Source: Nocardia higoensis NBRC 100133 (GTDB taxonomy: Bacteria > Actinomycetota > Actinomycetes > Mycobacteriales > Mycobacteriaceae). Taken from it: 64,000 nt of DNA. Of the stretch, positions 17,021 to 26,220 are shown in pieces (position 1 is the stretch's first letter; each line of letters opens with the position of its first letter). The stretch covers positions 91,459 through 155,458 of the forward strand of contig NZ_BAGA01000074.1 of assembly GCF_000308595.1 (NCBI RefSeq), given 5' to 3'. The notes below the pieces were generated by a model that saw nothing but the letters and a program-made list of their open reading frames with translations, made no database searches and was not told the DNA's origin. Made by a program: the position numbers and the translations under genes.

Positions 17021-17767
17021 TCAGCGGGTGAGTGTGCCGCTCAGCAGGGGGAGCAGGCGATCCCAGTGCCGCTGCCGGGCTTCGGGGTCGAACGCCTCCG
17101 TGTCGGCCATCGTGAATCCGTGCACGGTGCCGGGATAGGTCTCGATGGCGTAGTCGACACCCGCGGCGTCCAGCGCCTTCTCCAGCTCGCCGCGGATCTC
17201 GGCGGGCAGATCGCCTTCGGCGAGGCCGAGATGCACACGGGCGGTGAGCGAGCCGAGCTGCCGGTGCGGGCTGTCGGGCGCGTCGGTGACCAATCGGCCG
17301 GGGTGGAATCCGCCGACGGCGGCCACCCGGCTCGGATGTGCCGCAGCGGTGCGCATCGCCAGCACGGCGCCCATGCAGTACCCGATCGCCGCGACCGGCC
17401 CGGCGGCCACTTCGGGCCTGGCTCGGAGAAATCCGAGGTAGGCGTCGGCATCCCGCAGTGCGAACTCGGGGGTGTGCGCCTCCAGCAACGGCCGCAGCCG
17501 GGCGACGAGGCCGGGCCGCGCCTCCTGCCCGATGTGCTCGGGAAGCTCGACCACCGGGGCCGACCCGTGCCGGTAGAAGACATTCGGCACGAGCACGTAG
17601 TACCCGTGTCCGGCCAGCTCACGGGCCATCTCCTCGATCACCGGCCGGATACCGAAGATGTCGGTGTACACCAGCACCCCGGGATGCGCCCTGCCGTCGT
17701 CGGGAAACGCGGCGAAAGCGTCGGCGACGCCGTCGGCCGTGGGGATCTCGAATGTCTCGGTGGGCAT
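17021..17767 (-). CDS. dienelactone hydrolase family protein
   Basis: The 248-residue alpha/beta-hydrolase has nucleophile motif GYCMGA, Asp in AEGDLP and His in GTVHGFTM, the Cys-Asp-His triad of dienelactone hydrolases. It opens with DGVADAFAAFP and then HPGVLVYTDIFGI. It is a different branch from the gene at 9562-10395. The ATG at 17767 begins MPTETFEIPT. It is transcribed towards the truncated quinone oxidoreductase and has no obvious operon. Confidence 0.85.
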   Translation of the reverse strand: MPTETFEIPTADGVADAFAAFPDDGRAHPGVLVYTDIFGIRPVIEEMARELAGHGYYVLVPNVFYRHGSAPVVELPEHIGQEARPGLVARLRPLLEAHTPEFALRDADAYLGFLRARPEVAAGPVAAIGYCMGAVLAMRTAAAHPSRVAAVGGFHPGRLVTDAPDSPHRQLGSLTARVHLGLAEGDLPAEIRGELEKALDAAGVDYAIETYPGTVHGFTMADTEAFDPEARQRHWDRLLPLLSGTLTR

Positions 17768-17927
17768 GCCGGCTCCTGTCGTGGTCGATGTGTCCGCCGA
17801 GCCCGCCGGGTCGCCGATCCGTGCGCGGCGTGCGGCCGTCCCGGTGATCATCGCGGCACAGCATAGAGCACGGCTCGGCCTGCTCACCCACTCGGCGCAT
17901 CGAACTGCCCGGAGGCCGCGGATCAGC

Positions 17928-19766
17928 TCACGAGATGTCCTCGAGCAGGGCGAGGATCGCCCGTGCCATCGCCCCCGGATCGCCGTCCTCGGGCCGCAGC
18001 ACGAGCGCCGGGTGCTCGGGCGCTTCGTAGGGATCGTCCACGCCGGTGAAGCCGCGGATCTCGCCGGCACGGGCCTTGGCGTACATGCCCTTCGGGTCGC
18101 GGGCCTCGCAGATCTCGAGCGGCGTGTCCACGAAGACCTCGAGGAAGGGCAGGCCTGCGGCTTCGTGGACGGCGCGGGCCCGGTCGCGGTCCGCGCGGTA
18201 GGGGCTGATGAGCGAGACGACGGCGATGACGCCCGCGTCGGCGAAGAGCCGGGCGACTTCGCCGACGCGGCGGACGTTCTCGGCGCGGTCGGCGGCGGAG
18301 AAGCCGAGGTCGGCATTCAACCCGTGGCGCAGGTTGTCGCCGTCGAGGAGGAAGGCGGGACGGCCTTCGGCGACCAGACGGCGCTCCAATTCCACCGCGA
18401 CGGTGGACTTTCCGGAGCCGGAGAGCCCGGTGAGCCAGACGGTGGCGCCGCGGGTGGCGCGCTCCTGGCGGCCGACGGCGGTGGCGTGCCACACGACCTG
18501 GGTGGCGGGCAGGGTGGGACCGTTGATCATGCCGCCCGCGACGGTCGCGCCGGTGGTGTCGTCGACCAGCAGGAAGCTGCCGGTGGCGCGCAGGCGGCGG
18601 TAGGGGTCGAACAGCAGCGGCCTGCGGGTGTGGATCTGGACGCGGCCGATCTCGTTGAGCGACAGCGATTCCGCGGAGTCGTCGCGGTGCAGGGTGTTGA
18701 TGTCGAGGCGGTAGTCCAGGCTGCGGATCTCGGCCGGGACGGTGCGGGTGGTGTGCTGCAGGGTATAGCGGGCGCCGGGGGTCAGCCGGGCGTCGTCGGC
18801 GAACCAGCAGACCATGGCGTCGATGTCGCGGCCGGCTTGCGGGCGGTTGGCGGGGCGGCAGATCAGGTCGCCCCGGGAGATGTCGAGGTGATCGGCGAGT
18901 TGCAGGGTGACCGCCTGGGGTGGGAAGGCCTGGCCGATCGGCGTGCCGCCGGGCCCCCAGATGGCGGCGACCGTGGTGGACAGGCCCGAGGGCAGCACCA
19001 TCACCTCGTCGCCCGGCTTGAAGACCCCGCCCGCGACGGTGCCCGCGTAGCCGCGGAAGTCTCTGGCGTGGCTGCGGGTCACGTACTGCACCGGGAAGCG
19101 CGCGTCGATGAGATTGCGGTCCGAGGCGATGTGCACCTGTTCGAGATGGTGCAGCAGCGGCGTGCCCTCGTACCACGGCATGTTCGCGCCGCGATGCACG
19201 ACATTGTCGCCCTGTAGGGCCGAGACCGGGATGAAGGCCAGGTCCGAGACGTCGAGTTTGGTGGCGAAGCCGGCGAATTCCTCGCGGATCTCGGCGAAGC
19301 GCTCGCCGGACCAGTCGACCAGGTCCATCTTGTTCACGCACAGCACGAGGTGCGAGACGCCGAGCAGGCTCGCCAGGAAGGCGTGGCGGCGGGTCTGCTC
19401 GATCACGCCCGTGCGGGCGTCCACGAGGATCAGCGCCACGTCGGCGGTGGAGGCGCCGGTGACCATATTGCGGGTGTACTGGATGTGGCCTGGGGTGTCG
19501 GCGATGATGAAAGTTCTCGCCGGAGTGGCGAAGTAACGGTGCGCGACGTCGATGGTGATGCCCTGCTCGCGTTCGGCGCGCAGGCCGTCGGTGAGCAACG
19601 CTAGATCGGTGTGCTCGTCGCCGCGCGCCCGGCTGGTGCGCTCCACGGCGTCGAGCTGGTCGAGGAAGATGGCCTTGGAGTCGTAGAGCAGCCTGCCGAT
19701 GAGCGTGGACTTGCCGTCGTCGACGCTGCCCGCGGTGGCCAGTCGCAACAGAGTGGTGGCGGACAT
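17928..19766 (-). CDS. cysNC: sulfate adenylyltransferase large subunit fused to APS kinase
   Basis: The 612-residue bifunctional enzyme has an EF-Tu-like GTPase part: G1 GSVDDGKST near residue 14, DTPGH, NKMD and a beta-barrel region. It drives ATP sulfurylase with CysD. From about residue 439 an APS kinase domain follows (P-loop GLSGSGKST, then [10 protein letters not shown] and [10 protein letters not shown]), which makes PAPS. The start overlaps the cysD stop as TGATG. The pair activates cytosolic sulfate either for assimilation or for sulfotransferases; a PAPS-dependent sulfotransferase is encoded 4 kb away. Confidence 0.95.
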   Translation of the reverse strand: MSATTLLRLATAGSVDDGKSTLIGRLLYDSKAIFLDQLDAVERTSRARGDEHTDLALLTDGLRAEREQGITIDVAHRYFATPARTFIIADTPGHIQYTRNMVTGASTADVALILVDARTGVIEQTRRHAFLASLLGVSHLVLCVNKMDLVDWSGERFAEIREEFAGFATKLDVSDLAFIPVSALQGDNVVHRGANMPWYEGTPLLHHLEQVHIASDRNLIDARFPVQYVTRSHARDFRGYAGTVAGGVFKPGDEVMVLPSGLSTTVAAIWGPGGTPIGQAFPPQAVTLQLADHLDISRGDLICRPANRPQAGRDIDAMVCWFADDARLTPGARYTLQHTTRTVPAEIRSLDYRLDINTLHRDDSAESLSLNEIGRVQIHTRRPLLFDPYRRLRATGSFLLVDDTTGATVAGGMINGPTLPATQVVWHATAVGRQERATRGATVWLTGLSGSGKSTVAVELERRLVAEGRPAFLLDGDNLRHGLNADLGFSAADRAENVRRVGEVARLFADAGVIAVVSLISPYRADRDRARAVHEAAGLPFLEVFVDTPLEICEARDPKGMYAKARAGEIRGFTGVDDPYEAPEHPALVLRPEDGDPGAMARAILALLEDIS

Positions 19767-20698
19767 CAGAAGTACCCTTCCCGCTTGCGATCTTCCATGC
19801 CCGCCTCGGAGACGCGGTCGTCGGCGCGGGTCGCGCCGCGTTCGGTGACCCGGGTAGTGGCGACCTCGGTGACCACCTCTTCGGGGGTGGCCGCGGTGGA
19901 CTCCACACAGCCGGTGCAGGTGGCATCGCCGACGGTGCGGAACCGCACGGTCGCCTCGGTGGGCTCTTCGCCGTCCGCCAGGTGCAGGAAACGGGTGTGC
20001 GCCAGCAGCATTCCGTCGCGGCGGACCACGGGCCTGCGATGCGCGTAGTACAGCGCGGGCAGGTCGATGCCCTCGGCGGCGATATAGGTCCAGATGTCGA
20101 GTTCGGTCCAGTTCGACAGCGGGAAGACGCGGATGTGCTCGCCGCGCCGGTGCCTGCCGTTGTAGAGGTTCCACAGCTCGGGACGTTGCGCCCGCGGATC
20201 CCACTGGCCCTCGGCGTCGCGGAAACTGAACACCCGCTCCTTGGCGCGTGCCTTCTCCTCGTCGCGACGCGCCCCGCCGAACACCGCGTCGAAACCGCCC
20301 TCGCGAATGGCGCGCAGCAGGGTGGTGGTCTGCAGGCGGTTGCGGGACGCGCGCGGACCGCTCTCCTCGGTGACCCGGCCCGCGTCGATGTCGTCCTGCA
20401 CCCGGGCGACGATCAGGCGCAGGCCGAGACGTTCGACGGTCCGGTCGCGGAACTCGATCACCTCGTCGAAATTGTGCCCGGTGTCGATGTGCAGCACCGG
20501 GAACGGCAGTGGCGCCGGCCAGAACGCCTTGGCCGCCAGGTGCAGCATGACCACCGAATCCTTGCCGCCGGAGAACAGCAGCACGGGACGTTCGAAGGTC
20601 GCGGCGACTTCCCGGAAGATATGCGCCGACTCGGCCTCGAGCATGTCCGGGTGGGACAGCTCGTAGGTGTTCGCCGTCGACTTCGCGTGCTGGCTCAC
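19766..20698 (-). CDS. cysD: sulfate adenylyltransferase small subunit
   Basis: The 310-residue catalytic subunit of ATP sulfurylase is of the PAPS-reductase-like fold. It has the PP-motif [52 protein letters not shown] and [12 protein letters not shown]. It converts sulfate and ATP to APS together with CysN. The GTG at 20698 is almost abutted by AAGG, an unusually short spacing, so a leaderless or weakly initiated message is possible. A KstR-like box lies 11 bases upstream. Confidence 0.95.
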   Translation of the reverse strand: MSQHAKSTANTYELSHPDMLEAESAHIFREVAATFERPVLLFSGGKDSVVMLHLAAKAFWPAPLPFPVLHIDTGHNFDEVIEFRDRTVERLGLRLIVARVQDDIDAGRVTEESGPRASRNRLQTTTLLRAIREGGFDAVFGGARRDEEKARAKERVFSFRDAEGQWDPRAQRPELWNLYNGRHRRGEHIRVFPLSNWTELDIWTYIAAEGIDLPALYYAHRRPVVRRDGMLLAHTRFLHLADGEEPTEATVRFRTVGDATCTGCVESTAATPEEVVTEVATTRVTERGATRADDRVSEAGMEDRKREGYF

Positions 20699-20708
20699 CC
20701 TTGAAAAC

Positions 20709-20722
20709 TAGAACACGTTTCT
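20709..20722 (-). promoter_or_regulatory. KstR-like operator before cysD
   Basis: TAGAACACGTTTCT matches the KstR consensus TnnAACnnGTTnnA except at the last base. It lies 11 bases upstream of the cysD start, where a bound repressor would block transcription. The same core occurs at 21661, 26781 and 30359. Confidence 0.5.
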
Positions 20723-20730
20723 GTCATTGG

Positions 20731-21618
20731 TCAATGGGTGTTCGCGGGCTTGCGTCCGCCGGAGGTCGCGGTGACCGCATCGGCGGCGGTCACCAGAGCC
20801 TTGCCGCGCCGAGCGATCTCGGCGCCGGTGATGGACGCGCCGACGTACATGGTCAGCACCATGTTCTGTCTGCCCTCGGCGTCGTAGGTCGGGGCGGCCA
20901 GCAGGCTGACGGGATGATGCGCGCGAGGGCGCAGGTCCGAGCCGAGGTGCACCCGCTCACCGAGGCTGCCGACCAGTTCGCCGACGATTTCGCGCAACTC
21001 CGCGGGTAGATCGCGGTCGGCGACGCCGGCCAGCAGGGCGTAGAGGCGCCTGCCCGCCGCGGTGAGGCTTTCGACCAGGTAGCCGCGCTCGCGGCATTCG
21101 GCGACCACCCGGCGCAGGCGCGTCTCGTCCTGCTCGAGCGGGACCGCGGGTGGGATGGCCAGCCAGGCCTCGAGCGCTTCGTCGCGGTCCCAGAGCACGT
21201 ACATCAGGCCGACCGGAGGAGCGAAGTGGTAGGAGGCGCCGACTTTCACCAGACCGGGGCCGGTGCTCTCCAGGATCGAGATCCGATCGCCGACGACGGC
21301 CGAAGCGGTGCAGGTCGTGCGGTACTCGACGCTGAGTTTCTCCAGTTCGGCGCGGGCGATCGCGGAGATGGCGAAACTCGCCTGGGCGACGCGGCCCGCG
21401 GCGATGAGCGCGGGGCCGAGGCCGTAGGTGTGCTGGCGCGGGTCGCGCACCAGGTAGCCGGCGGCGGTGAGCTCGTTGACGATTCCGAGCACCGTGGGTT
21501 TTGCCAGGTCGAGTTCGCGGGCCAGCTCGGACAGGCCGAAGCGTTTGCCGCGCTGCTCGACGAGGAAATCCAGCACCCGGACCACTCGGACGGCGGGGGC
21601 GGAGCGGCGGGCGGTCAT
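20731..21618 (-). CDS. IclR-family transcriptional regulator
   Basis: The 295-residue regulator has an N-terminal winged helix (FGLSELARELDLAKPTVLGIVNEL) and a C-terminal IclR effector domain (PVGLMYVLWDRDEALEAWL, then CRERGYLVESL). It is divergent from the DUF1214 operon with a 119-base gap that holds a KstR-like box and a second palindrome. It probably controls that operon and itself. cysD lies 32 bases downstream, so readthrough into cysD-cysNC is possible. Confidence 0.86.
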   Translation of the reverse strand: MTARRSAPAVRVVRVLDFLVEQRGKRFGLSELARELDLAKPTVLGIVNELTAAGYLVRDPRQHTYGLGPALIAAGRVAQASFAISAIARAELEKLSVEYRTTCTASAVVGDRISILESTGPGLVKVGASYHFAPPVGLMYVLWDRDEALEAWLAIPPAVPLEQDETRLRRVVAECRERGYLVESLTAAGRRLYALLAGVADRDLPAELREIVGELVGSLGERVHLGSDLRPRAHHPVSLLAAPTYDAEGRQNMVLTMYVGASITGAEIARRGKALVTAADAVTATSGGRKPANTH

Positions 21619-21660
21619 GGGGACTCCGAATCGGAAATGCGGTGGATCATGGACAACTAC

Positions 21661-21674
21661 TGGAACAGGTTCTA
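21661..21674. promoter_or_regulatory. KstR-like operator, iclR/DUF1214 divergent region
   Basis: TGGAACAGGTTCTA is a full match to the KstR consensus TnnAACnnGTTnnA. It lies 43 bases upstream of the IclR start and about 64 bases before the DUF1214 gene, so it could affect both directions. Gene content downstream matches M. tuberculosis Rv3531c-Rv3529c, which lies in the KstR-controlled cholesterol region. Confidence 0.6.
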
Positions 21675-21692
21675 ATCTGACCTCAGTCGAAA

Positions 21693-21709
21693 TGTACCAG
21701 ACCGGTACA
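21693..21709. promoter_or_regulatory. second palindromic operator candidate
   Basis: TGTACC and GGTACA arms separated by five bases form a perfect inverted repeat between the KstR-like box and the DUF1214 start. It may bind the divergently encoded IclR protein. The assignment rests on position and symmetry only. Confidence 0.4.
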
Positions 21710-21737
21710 AATATGAACCGATCATCGGAGATTGCTC

Positions 21738-22901
21738 TTGCTGACCGAGCCGTTCGCCGAGGCCATGGCCGCCGCCGAGAAGATCGTCCACGAAGCGCCG
21801 CACATCCGGACCGAACAGGATCTGGTGGAGGGCTTGGACTATCTGGCGGGCAGCGTGCGCGCCTGCCTGCAGCTGGCGTGGGCCTACGACCGCGACTTCC
21901 CGTTCTTCGCCCGCAGCACGCACCAGTACACGAAGATGGGCCTGGACAATCCGGACACCCTCTACTTCCACGCCTTCCTGCGCCCCGACGCCGAATACGT
22001 GGTCACCGGACGCCGCGGCACCACCCGTGACCTGAGTTTCCAGGTGCTCAACGGCAACTATTCACCGGTCGACGTGCCCGACAGCGAGACCGCCTTCGAC
22101 GACCGCGAGCTGGACATCGACGCCGACGGCCGCTTCGAGCTGCGGCTGGGCCCAGGCCCCGCGGGCCCCGGCTATGTGCATCTCGCCGAGGACTCCGCCA
22201 TGCTCGTGGTGCGCGAGGTCTACAGCGATTGGGCGAACGAGAGGCCGGGCAGCCTGCGCATCGAGCGGGTCGACACCGTCGGCAGCGCACCACCCGCGCC
22301 GACCCGCGAACTGCTCGCCAAGCGCTACGAGATCGCGGGCAGGATGCTGGTCTCCCGGCTGAAGACCTTCCTGGCCTTCCCCGAGTGGTTCTACCTGAAG
22401 CTGCCGGTCAACACGATGACCGAGCCGCGCTCGACACCGGGCGGGCTCACCACCCAGTTCTCCTCCGTCGGCCACTACGAACTCGACGACGACCAGGTCA
22501 TGATCATCACCGTGCCCAAGTCGGACGCGCCCTATCAGGGCTTCCAGCTCGGCAGCATGTGGTACATCTCGCTGGACTACATCAACCACCAGACCAGCCT
22601 CACCGCCGATCAGGCCGGGGTGGACCCGGACGGCATGATCCGCCTGGTCGTGAGCGAGCGCGATCCCGGACTGGTCAACTGGATCGAGCGGACCGGGCAC
22701 GCACGCGGGTACCTGCAGTTCCGCTGGCAGCGGTTGTCCAGGGATCTCGCCGCCGAGGACGGGCCGACGGTGGAGATCGTGACGTTCGACGACCTGCCGA
22801 GCCGATTGCCCTATTACGACGCCGCGCGCGTCACCCCGGAGCAATGGCGCGCGCGGATCGCGGCGCGTCAGGTCGCGGTCGCGGAGAGGATGTTGGGCTG
22901 A
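21738..22901 (+). CDS. DUF1214 protein, Rv3531c-like
   Basis: About 387 residues. The C-terminal half is a DUF1214 domain (DDDQVMIITVPKSDAPYQGF, then MWYISLDYINHQTSL), found near sterol and xenobiotic genes; its biochemical role is unknown. The start is the TTG at 21738, seven bases after CGGAG; a TTG at 21732 is too close to the ribosome site. Its stop overlaps the SDR start as TGATG. The order DUF1214-SDR-sulfotransferase recalls M. tuberculosis Rv3531c-Rv3530c-Rv3529c. Confidence 0.82.
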   Translation: MLTEPFAEAMAAAEKIVHEAPHIRTEQDLVEGLDYLAGSVRACLQLAWAYDRDFPFFARSTHQYTKMGLDNPDTLYFHAFLRPDAEYVVTGRRGTTRDLSFQVLNGNYSPVDVPDSETAFDDRELDIDADGRFELRLGPGPAGPGYVHLAEDSAMLVVREVYSDWANERPGSLRIERVDTVGSAPPAPTRELLAKRYEIAGRMLVSRLKTFLAFPEWFYLKLPVNTMTEPRSTPGGLTTQFSSVGHYELDDDQVMIITVPKSDAPYQGFQLGSMWYISLDYINHQTSLTADQAGVDPDGMIRLVVSERDPGLVNWIERTGHARGYLQFRWQRLSRDLAAEDGPTVEIVTFDDLPSRLPYYDAARVTPEQWRARIAARQVAVAERMLG

Positions 22902-23677
22902 TGTTGTTGCCGGACAAGGTCGTGGTGGTCTCCGGCGTCGGGCCGGGACTCGGACAGGCGATCGCGGTGCGCAGCGCCGTGGCGGGCGCCGATGTGGTGC
23001 TGGCCGCGCGCACGCGCTCGCGCTTGGAGAAGGTGGCCGAGGAGATCACCGCGCTGGGCAGGCGGGCGCTGGTCGTCCCGACCGACATCACCGACGAGGT
23101 GGCGGTGCAGGCGCTGGTCGACACCACGCGCGCGGAGTTCGGCCGGGTGGACACGGTGGTCAACAACGCGTTCGCGATCCCGCCGCTGGCCGATCTGGCC
23201 ACCGTCGACATCGATCAGGTGCGCGCGGGCTTCGAGACGAACGTGCTGGCCGCGCTGCGTCTGACCAGACAGTTCATTCCGGACCTCGCCGAGTCGAAAG
23301 GCTCGGTGGTGATGATCAATTCGGCGGTCCTGCGGCATTCCCGCCGCACCTTCGGGCCCTACAAGATGGCCAAGGCGAGCCTGCTCGCACTGGCGCAGAG
23401 TCTGGCCACCGAGATCGGGCCGCAGGGCATCCGGGTCAATACCGTTGCCCCCGGCTACATCTGGGCCGACAACTTGAAGTGGTACTTCGACTATCTGGCC
23501 GGGCAGCGCGGCATCACCGCCGAGGAGGTCTATGCCGAGACGGCCTCGACCATCGACCTGCGCAAGCTGCCCGAACCCGACGAGATCGCCGACGCCGTGG
23601 TCTTCTTCGCCTCGTCGCTGGCACGCGCGATCACCGGCGCGTGCCTGGACGTCAACGCGGGCGAGTACCACCACTGA
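22901..23677 (+). CDS. short-chain dehydrogenase/reductase, Rv3530c-like
   Basis: The 258-residue SDR has the cofactor motif GVGPGLGQA, NNAF in place of the usual NNAG, catalytic Ser in MINSAVL and the YKMAK Tyr-Lys pair, followed by RVNTVAPGYIWADNL. A basic residue after the second strand (AARTRSR) suggests NADP(H), though this is weak. Start and stop are tightly linked to the genes on both sides, so it is part of one operon. It probably acts on a hydroxyl or keto group of a sterol or lipid-like substrate. Confidence 0.85.
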   Translation: MLLPDKVVVVSGVGPGLGQAIAVRSAVAGADVVLAARTRSRLEKVAEEITALGRRALVVPTDITDEVAVQALVDTTRAEFGRVDTVVNNAFAIPPLADLATVDIDQVRAGFETNVLAALRLTRQFIPDLAESKGSVVMINSAVLRHSRRTFGPYKMAKASLLALAQSLATEIGPQGIRVNTVAPGYIWADNLKWYFDYLAGQRGITAEEVYAETASTIDLRKLPEPDEIADAVVFFASSLARAITGACLDVNAGEYHH

Positions 23678-23694
23678 TGAGGAGCACACAGAAC

Positions 23695-23715
23695 ATGATC
23701 GGCAGGGACGCATGA
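23695..23715 (+). other. six-codon leader ORF with 17-base tandem duplication
   Basis: An ATG at 23695, well placed after GAGGAG, reads MIGRDA and stops with TGA at 23713-23715. That stop overlaps the sulfotransferase ATG at 23712 as ATGA. The segment ATGATCGGCAGGGA occurs at 23695 and again at 23712, a direct repeat of period 17. The duplication moved the good ribosome site onto the leader ORF and left the true gene to start by coupling. Confidence 0.55.
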
Positions 23716-24875
23716 TCGGCAGGGATGACGTCGGGACGGTCGAGGATCTGCACGCCTCGGCGGCCAAGGTGGTCGGGCTCGACGACTTCGGCGCGGACGA
23801 CTATCGCGAGGGGCTTGGCGTGCTGCTCGACTCCTATCACCGTGAGGCGCAGCTGACCCCGTTCGGTAACAAGATCAACCGGGCCTTCCTGCGCGGCGCT
23901 CTGATCGCGCGGTTGTTGAGCGAGAACGCCTGGCAGCGGCATCCCGAGCATGCCGATGTCGCCATCGAACGGCCGATCTTCGTCACCGGCCTGCCGCGTT
24001 CGGGCACCACGGCGGTGCATCGCCTGCTGGAGGCCGACCCCGCGCATCAGGGTCTGCAGATGTGGCTGACCGAGATGCCGCAACCGCGCCCGCCGCGCGA
24101 GACCTGGGCGCAGAACCCGGTGTATCAGCGCATCGAGGCGGGCTTCGCCCGCCACCACGTGGAGCATCCCGAATTCCTGGGGATGCACCACATCTCGGCC
24201 GACCAGGTGGAGGAGTGCTGGCAGTTGCTGCGCCAGTCGGCGATGTCGGTGTCCTACGAATGCCTGGCCTATCTGCCCGGCTATTCGCAGTGGTTGAGCG
24301 GTCGCGACTGGACGTCCGCCTACGCCAGGCACAAGCGCAATCTGCAGCTGATCGGGCTGCCCGACGCCGAGAAGCGCTGGGTGTTGAAGAATCCCAGCCA
24401 CCTGTTCGCCCTCGACGCCATCATGGCGGTCTACCCGGACGCGCTGATCGTGCAGATGCATCGCGATCCGAGCACCATCATCGCCTCGGTGTGCAGCCTG
24501 AACGAGAAGGCGAGTGAGGGCTGGTCGGAGAAGTTCCGCGGCGAGGTCGTGGGTGAGTCGCAGCTGGATCTGTGGGGGCGCGGGGCGCAGCGCTTCCTGG
24601 CCGACCGCAGGCGCTACGACCAGGCCCGGTTCGCCGATGTCTACTACGACGATTTCGTCGCCGATCCGCTGGCGTCGATCGCCGAGATCTACCAGCGGTT
24701 CGGGATGACACTCAGCGCCGGAGCCGAGGCGGCCATGCGGGACCTGCACAGCGAGAGCACCACGGGCGCGGCCCGTCCCGCGCACCGGTACACCCTCGCC
24801 GACTACGGGCTCACCGCCGCACAGGTCGACGAGCGTTTCGGGGAGTACCGGGCGGCGCACTTCCCGGGCCGTTGA
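23712..24875 (+). CDS. PAPS-dependent sulfotransferase, Rv3529c-like
   Basis: The 387-residue Sulfotransfer_3-type enzyme has the 5'-phosphosulfate loop FVTGLPRSGTTAVHRLLEAD (about residues 90-109) and the 3'-phosphate-binding region MHRDPSTIIASVCSLNEK. WVLKNPSHLFALDAI and VYYDDFVADPLASI are further family blocks. It transfers sulfate from PAPS to an alcohol or amine acceptor, here perhaps a sterol- or lipid-derived one. It ends the DUF1214-SDR operon. Its own ATG lacks a good ribosome site and probably depends on termination of the leader ORF. Confidence 0.88.
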   Translation: MIGRDDVGTVEDLHASAAKVVGLDDFGADDYREGLGVLLDSYHREAQLTPFGNKINRAFLRGALIARLLSENAWQRHPEHADVAIERPIFVTGLPRSGTTAVHRLLEADPAHQGLQMWLTEMPQPRPPRETWAQNPVYQRIEAGFARHHVEHPEFLGMHHISADQVEECWQLLRQSAMSVSYECLAYLPGYSQWLSGRDWTSAYARHKRNLQLIGLPDAEKRWVLKNPSHLFALDAIMAVYPDALIVQMHRDPSTIIASVCSLNEKASEGWSEKFRGEVVGESQLDLWGRGAQRFLADRRRYDQARFADVYYDDFVADPLASIAEIYQRFGMTLSAGAEAAMRDLHSESTTGAARPAHRYTLADYGLTAAQVDERFGEYRAAHFPGR

Positions 24876-24887
24876 GGCCCGGGCTGC

Positions 24888-25550
24888 TCAGGCCTGGCCC
24901 GGCCGCAGGACGATGAACAGCCCGTGCGCTTCGGCGCACAGGCGTTCCCCGTCGTGCAGGGTGGCGCGCACGTAGACCTTGCGGCCTTCGTGGTCCTCCA
25001 CCCAGGACCGCAGCGTCAGTTCGGTGTTCAGCGGGGTGATGGACCGGTAGTCGACGGTCAGCGACGCCGTCCGGGTCACCGATCCGGCGTGGATGGCCGC
25101 CGCCATACCGCACAGCTCGTCGAAACCGACCGCCATCTGGCCGCCGTGCGCGGCCGCGTTGCCGCCCAGGTGGACGGTGCGGAAGGTGATCGCGGTCTCC
25201 ACGCCCTTGCGGCTCGCGCGCTTGACCCGATAGGGCGGCAGGGTGATGTTGCCGCGCGCGGGCAGTTCGTGCCGGGTCCACGACGGCGCCGACCATTCGT
25301 CGACGACGGTTTCGGCGAGCGCGGCGTTGATCTCCTTGAGCTTGGCGATCAGGTCGAGGGCCTGATCGTCGCTGGGATTGGACAGCCTGGCGTGGTCCAT
25401 CAGGGTGCGCACCTGCTCGATCATTTCGCCCAGGTGCGGTCCGCCGCGGCTGACGTCGGCGTCTTTCATCATCTGTTCCCACATCGGCCGGAATCCGCCT
25501 TCGTGGTGCTCGGCGGTCGGTAGTGCCTCGGCCACGTGGTCATCGGTCAT
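24888..25550 (-). CDS. PaaI-type hotdog thioesterase
   Basis: The 220-residue protein has a C-terminal hotdog fold with AAAHGGQMAVGFDELCGMAA, then RTASLTVDYRSITPLNTELTLRSW split across the dimer core, as in PaaI/YiiD thioesterases. The first 80 residues are helical (QMMKDADVSRGG, LIAKLKEINAAL). The start is the ATG at 25550 rather than one 17 codons upstream. It runs convergent with the sulfotransferase, 12 bases apart. It probably hydrolyses an acyl-CoA. Confidence 0.8.
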   Translation of the reverse strand: MTDDHVAEALPTAEHHEGGFRPMWEQMMKDADVSRGGPHLGEMIEQVRTLMDHARLSNPSDDQALDLIAKLKEINAALAETVVDEWSAPSWTRHELPARGNITLPPYRVKRASRKGVETAITFRTVHLGGNAAAHGGQMAVGFDELCGMAAAIHAGSVTRTASLTVDYRSITPLNTELTLRSWVEDHEGRKVYVRATLHDGERLCAEAHGLFIVLRPGQA

Positions 25551-25628
25551 GACTTCCAAGGTATCCGGTAGCCTGCCCGATACCGCTCGCCGGGTGGGCA
25601 CCCGAGATCGCCACGGCCGAGGACGGGT

Positions 25629-26174
25629 TCAGTCGCCGGTGCGTCCGTCGATGCGCTCGCGCAGCAGGTCGGCGTGTCCGTTGTGCCGTGCGTACTCCTC
25701 GATCACGTGCACGTAGACCCAGCGCAGGCTGTATGTGGCGCCGCCGACGGGAAACGCGAAGGTGTGATCGAGCGGCAACGGGGCCACGGCGGAATCCGCG
25801 GCGGCCACCTCGGCGAGGAAGGTCGCGAACGCGGCCTGCGGGTCGGCATCGCCGATGTGATCGAAATCGCCGCCGGGGTCGTCCTCGGCGCAATACAGGT
25901 AGTCCAGCGGCATGCCGGCGGCCGCGATGCGGAACCAGCCGCGCTCGACCTCGCTCATGTGCCGCACGAGGCCGAGCAACGACAGCTCGGAGGGCGGGAC
26001 GGAACGCAGCCGGAGCTGGTCGACGCTCAGGCCGGTGCACTTCCACAGCAGTGTCGCGCGGTGGCGGTCGAGCCAGCCCTGGAGGATCTCCCGTTCACTC
26101 GCGACGGTGGGCGCTGCGTTCCTGTCGATGCCGGGCGCTGTCCAGATCACGTCCCGAGGGTAACGAGGGACCAT
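25629..26174 (-). CDS. DinB/DUF664-family protein
   Basis: The 181-residue four-helix-bundle protein belongs to the DinB/mycothiol-dependent maleylpyruvate isomerase superfamily. It has EREILQGWLDRHRATLLWKC, LSLLGLVRHMSEVERGWF with the metal-site His, and VHVIEEYARHNGHADLLRERIDG, the family's C-terminal HxxxH. Such proteins bind a divalent metal and often use mycothiol. The ATG at 26174 has GGAGCC upstream. It is divergent from the next gene. Confidence 0.8.
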   Translation of the reverse strand: MVPRYPRDVIWTAPGIDRNAAPTVASEREILQGWLDRHRATLLWKCTGLSVDQLRLRSVPPSELSLLGLVRHMSEVERGWFRIAAAGMPLDYLYCAEDDPGGDFDHIGDADPQAAFATFLAEVAAADSAVAPLPLDHTFAFPVGGATYSLRWVYVHVIEEYARHNGHADLLRERIDGRTGD

Positions 26175-26220
26175 CTGCGTATGGCTCCGATCGAGAGCAC
26201 GGGGTGGCGCCGAGCAGAGA

